A stretch of DNA of 64,000 bases from Membranipora membranacea. Taxonomy: Eukaryota; Bryozoa; Gymnolaemata; Cheilostomatida; Membraniporidae. Made by a program: the position numbers and the translations under genes. The stretch covers positions 10,106,001 through 10,170,000 of the forward strand of contig OU612065.1 in assembly GCA_914767715.1 (NCBI GenBank). Direction: 5' to 3'. The notes beneath the pieces were generated by a model. It searched no databases. It was given only the letters and a program-made list of their open reading frames with translations, and was not told the DNA's origin. Position 1 is the stretch's first letter. Every line of letters starts with the position of its first letter. Shown here in pieces: positions 62,001 to 64,000 of this stretch.

Positions 62001-64000
62001 CACGCTGACGTATCCCTCGTCAACGTTACGCCCTCCAGCCAAGCTTATAGAAGCTATCTGCAAAAAGAACTTCATGTTACAGAATAAACTCGGTAGAGTA
62101 TCTGGTTACGAAACTGATCAAACTGATTCCCCAAATTTCAAACTCATGGACAAAATACCTGAGTTGGTAAAATTAGACCTTACCCAGGACGGTTTAAAAA
62201 TAGGGAGCTTGTTATTGCCATAGGCAGCCAAAAACAGAAGAACAGAAGTCATTAACCTTATCATAATGTGTCAACAGGATAAGTAAGTACAGACTCCCAC
62301 CCAAAACAGAGACCATCTACGGAATTCACGATAAGTCATAGATATTTTATGTTACAAAAGAGTTTGTTCATGAATAATTTGCAAAGTCATGCTATGACAA
62401 TAATTATAAGCAGTTGGTGGTCGTTCTTAGAATTTTGATCCCCCCCCCAACAGCCGCCGCTGTGCATAGATAGTTTTGTGTTTATATTGTGATGGAGCCA
62501 TCAAACTTTTATCAGTGTATTAGAAAGAAAGGTTGGAACATTATTTAATCTACACTATATTATGGTCATGGTGGATTCTGCCATCTCTACAGTAACCAGA
62601 AAAATTATGTTTTATCCAGGTAGGGAATTATGTACCCTGGTTATTAATAACATTTAATATAGGAAACAGAGTAGAATAGGAATTTGATAGGCAGCTTTAG
62701 CCAGTGCACTTTTCTGGATCCATTAAAGGTGCAACATATTGTAACCAGTAATCAGTATAATGACATCATCAGGGGGATAATAGTGAGGCAAATTTTTTTC
62801 TGATTGTAAATCTGTCATTAATTATATAGTATGTTGTGTTGGAGAGGGGGATTCAAGTTACAAACTTCAAAGGTAACTGTGAATTATCATTCAACAAGAT
62901 TATGGACATGTGCACAGCATGTGCAATCTTTTTGATAGAAATCACTAAATGTAGTATATAGAACCCTGTGGGTCTAGAATTATGAATCAAGAATAAGCGG
63001 GTTCCCACAATAGAGTAGCAAACACTTACTGTTGGTGTGACAGGGATTCTTGTTGTAGCAGCTGAAATACAGAAGTGATAGGAATATAAGTCTAAAGGTT
63101 ATTCTGGATAACGTTTGGAAATCAGATTATCAGCCGGTTCTCAGCTTTGTCTCTTAACACAACAATATTGGGCCATGTGGAACAGAATTTTTCGATACCC
63201 CCGAATTGTTTTGACTTTTCATTTTTTACTAGTCTTGTGTCATTTAAACATTTTACGAGGAACAGGACTTGTGAATATTGTGACTGATATCATTAATCTT
63301 GTAACGCTTACATATTGAACATAGGTAGAGGTTAGATTTTGAAATAAACAAGAATATGTCATCTTTTACAGCTAGAGTGTATTTGCTGTTTGGATCAAAA
63401 TACAATTGAATTGAAGGGTCATTACGTAGGATGTATGACTGTCATCTTTAATTCGTTCCATCCTTGACGATTAAAAATGGTATCCTAACACATGATCATC
63501 AGGTATAAAATAATTGAGCAGGAAGACATTACCGAACAATAGATAATCTAATCTTGCATGCATCTATGGCCAAACTCATACCTCTTCTTGTGGTTGGGCG
63601 CTGGGTAGTAGTTGGTGGTTCAGTCCTTCTTCTGGTTGTTGGACGCTGGGTAGTGGTGGTAGGGGGTCTTGTCCTCCTTCTTGTAGATGGGCGCTGGGTT
63701 GTGGTGGTAGTTGGTCTTATTGTCCTCCTGGTTGTTGCAGGGGCAGGGTGTTGGGTAGCTGCAGGTCTTTGGGTAGCTGATGGTCGTCTGCCAGGTAGTT
63801 GAGGAGGAGGAGCTGGAGTAGCACCTGGGCTTGGATATCTGATACCTGGAGGATACTGATTTCTGCTATCAAGTCCTCTAGCATGGTTGGCCCAGTTCCA
63901 CCAGTCAATGTAGTTGTAGTCATTTCTGAGTCTGCTTTCAGGGGTTAGCTGTGGTGGTCTGAAACCCACAGGAAACTGTCTGAATCTTGAGTCAGACCGT
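56095..64000 (-). CDS. LOXL-like: Lysyl oxidase-like protein with SRCR domain and mucin-like region (5' end off window)
   Basis: Minus-strand exons, 5' to 3': 63582-64000 (open to the window edge), 63030-63061, 61890-62057, 60601-60751, 59236-59379, 58647-58764, 57529-57686, 56674-56768, 56095-56217; phases agree, about 468 residues visible. Order: a segment with [10 protein letters not shown]; a Thr/Pro/Arg repeat region ([11 protein letters not shown] type); one SRCR domain ([45 protein letters not shown]); the LOX catalytic domain. The copper site WEWHQCHNHYHSM, the quinone lysine in [11 protein letters not shown] and the partner tyrosine in [13 protein letters not shown] are all present, so the enzyme should oxidise lysine side chains to aldehydes for collagen or other matrix cross-linking outside the cell. 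LOXL2-4 have four SRCR domains; any further ones, the signal peptide and the start would be beyond 64000. Confidence 0.93.
58765..59235 (-). other. LOX-like intron
   Basis: Intron separating LOX exons 59236-59379 and 58647-58764 in phase 1. The donor is weak (GTATAA), yet the joined frame reads correctly into RRLLRFS, supporting its use. No other feature was seen. Confidence 0.6.
59380..60600 (-). other. LOX-like intron between SRCR and catalytic domains
   Basis: 1.2-kb intron at the domain boundary, phase 1. The plus-strand frame at 60153-60458 is not supported. A small palindromic CATCATGATGATGAATTTTCATCAT stretch lies near 60110. Confidence 0.55.
61655..61705. repeat. Short imperfect tandem repeat
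   Basis: AGTCACCTCCCTC-type units of about 17 bases occur three times (near 61658, 61674 and 61690) in the intron inside the SRCR-coding region of the LOX-like gene. Confidence 0.8.
62058..63029 (-). other. LOX-like intron
   Basis: Intron between the 32-base exon and the SRCR exon. It contains a poly-C tract near 62442 and nothing else recognisable. Confidence 0.55.
63584..63790 (-). repeat. Coding minisatellite of the Thr/Pro/Arg-rich region
   Basis: On the minus strand, units of about 45 to 51 bases encode repeats of the form [12 protein letters not shown](E/R)PP, four imperfect copies within the LOX-like exon. The protein segment would be an extended, O-glycosylation-prone, positively charged spacer. 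Repeat number is likely polymorphic. Confidence 0.85.

Noticed and set aside
63554-63802. Plus-strand Val/Gly-rich protein
   Set aside because: Antisense of the Thr/Pro/Arg repeat exon of the LOX-like gene.

Overview
This is nuclear DNA from an animal, most likely a marine invertebrate. It is AT-rich. Genes are split into many small exons with GT-AG introns of roughly 0.2 to 3 kb, and the predicted proteins are metazoan families: an MRL adaptor, a CD-M6PR-like receptor, Rab32-type GTPases, a metabotropic glutamate receptor and a lysyl oxidase-like enzyme. tRNA-derived SINEs and foldback MITEs are common. The phylum cannot be fixed from the sequence alone. Exon joins were worked out by hand from splice sites and reading phase, and no transcript data were used.

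Layout. (1) 998-12025, + strand: complete 11-exon MRL-family gene (RIAM/lamellipodin/MIG-10) with RA and PH domains and a proline-rich tail. (2) 12.0-17.2 kb: 3'UTR and intergenic DNA holding a SINE with perfect 13-bp target duplications and a second SINE family. (3) 17261-17462: one exon of a degenerate Rab-like GTPase lacking the P-loop lysine. (4) 18550-19748: two-exon orphan basic/coiled-coil protein. (5) 20901-23763: seven-exon single-pass receptor of the cation-dependent mannose-6-phosphate receptor type. (6) 24.3-40.7 kb: an array of Rab32/38-like GTPase sequences: an isolated first exon, one intact five-exon gene, one truncated copy and one heavily decayed copy carrying a 2.3-kb foldback transposon. 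(7) 41750-52293: seven-exon mGluR, followed by a partly inverted duplication of its 3' flank and a MITE. (8) 56095-64000, - strand: nine exons of a LOX-like amine oxidase with one visible SRCR domain and a Thr/Pro-rich mucin-like segment; its 5' end lies beyond the window.

The neighbouring genes do not form an operon or obvious pathway. The most unusual part is the Rab32-like cluster. Several P-loop-bearing first exons, all ending in the same splice phase, stand upstream of only one complete set of downstream exons, and the duplicates show graded decay (loss of the catalytic Gln, NKxD, P-loop and terminal Cys-Cys). The relevant introns and promoters are still alignable between copies, so the duplications look fairly recent.
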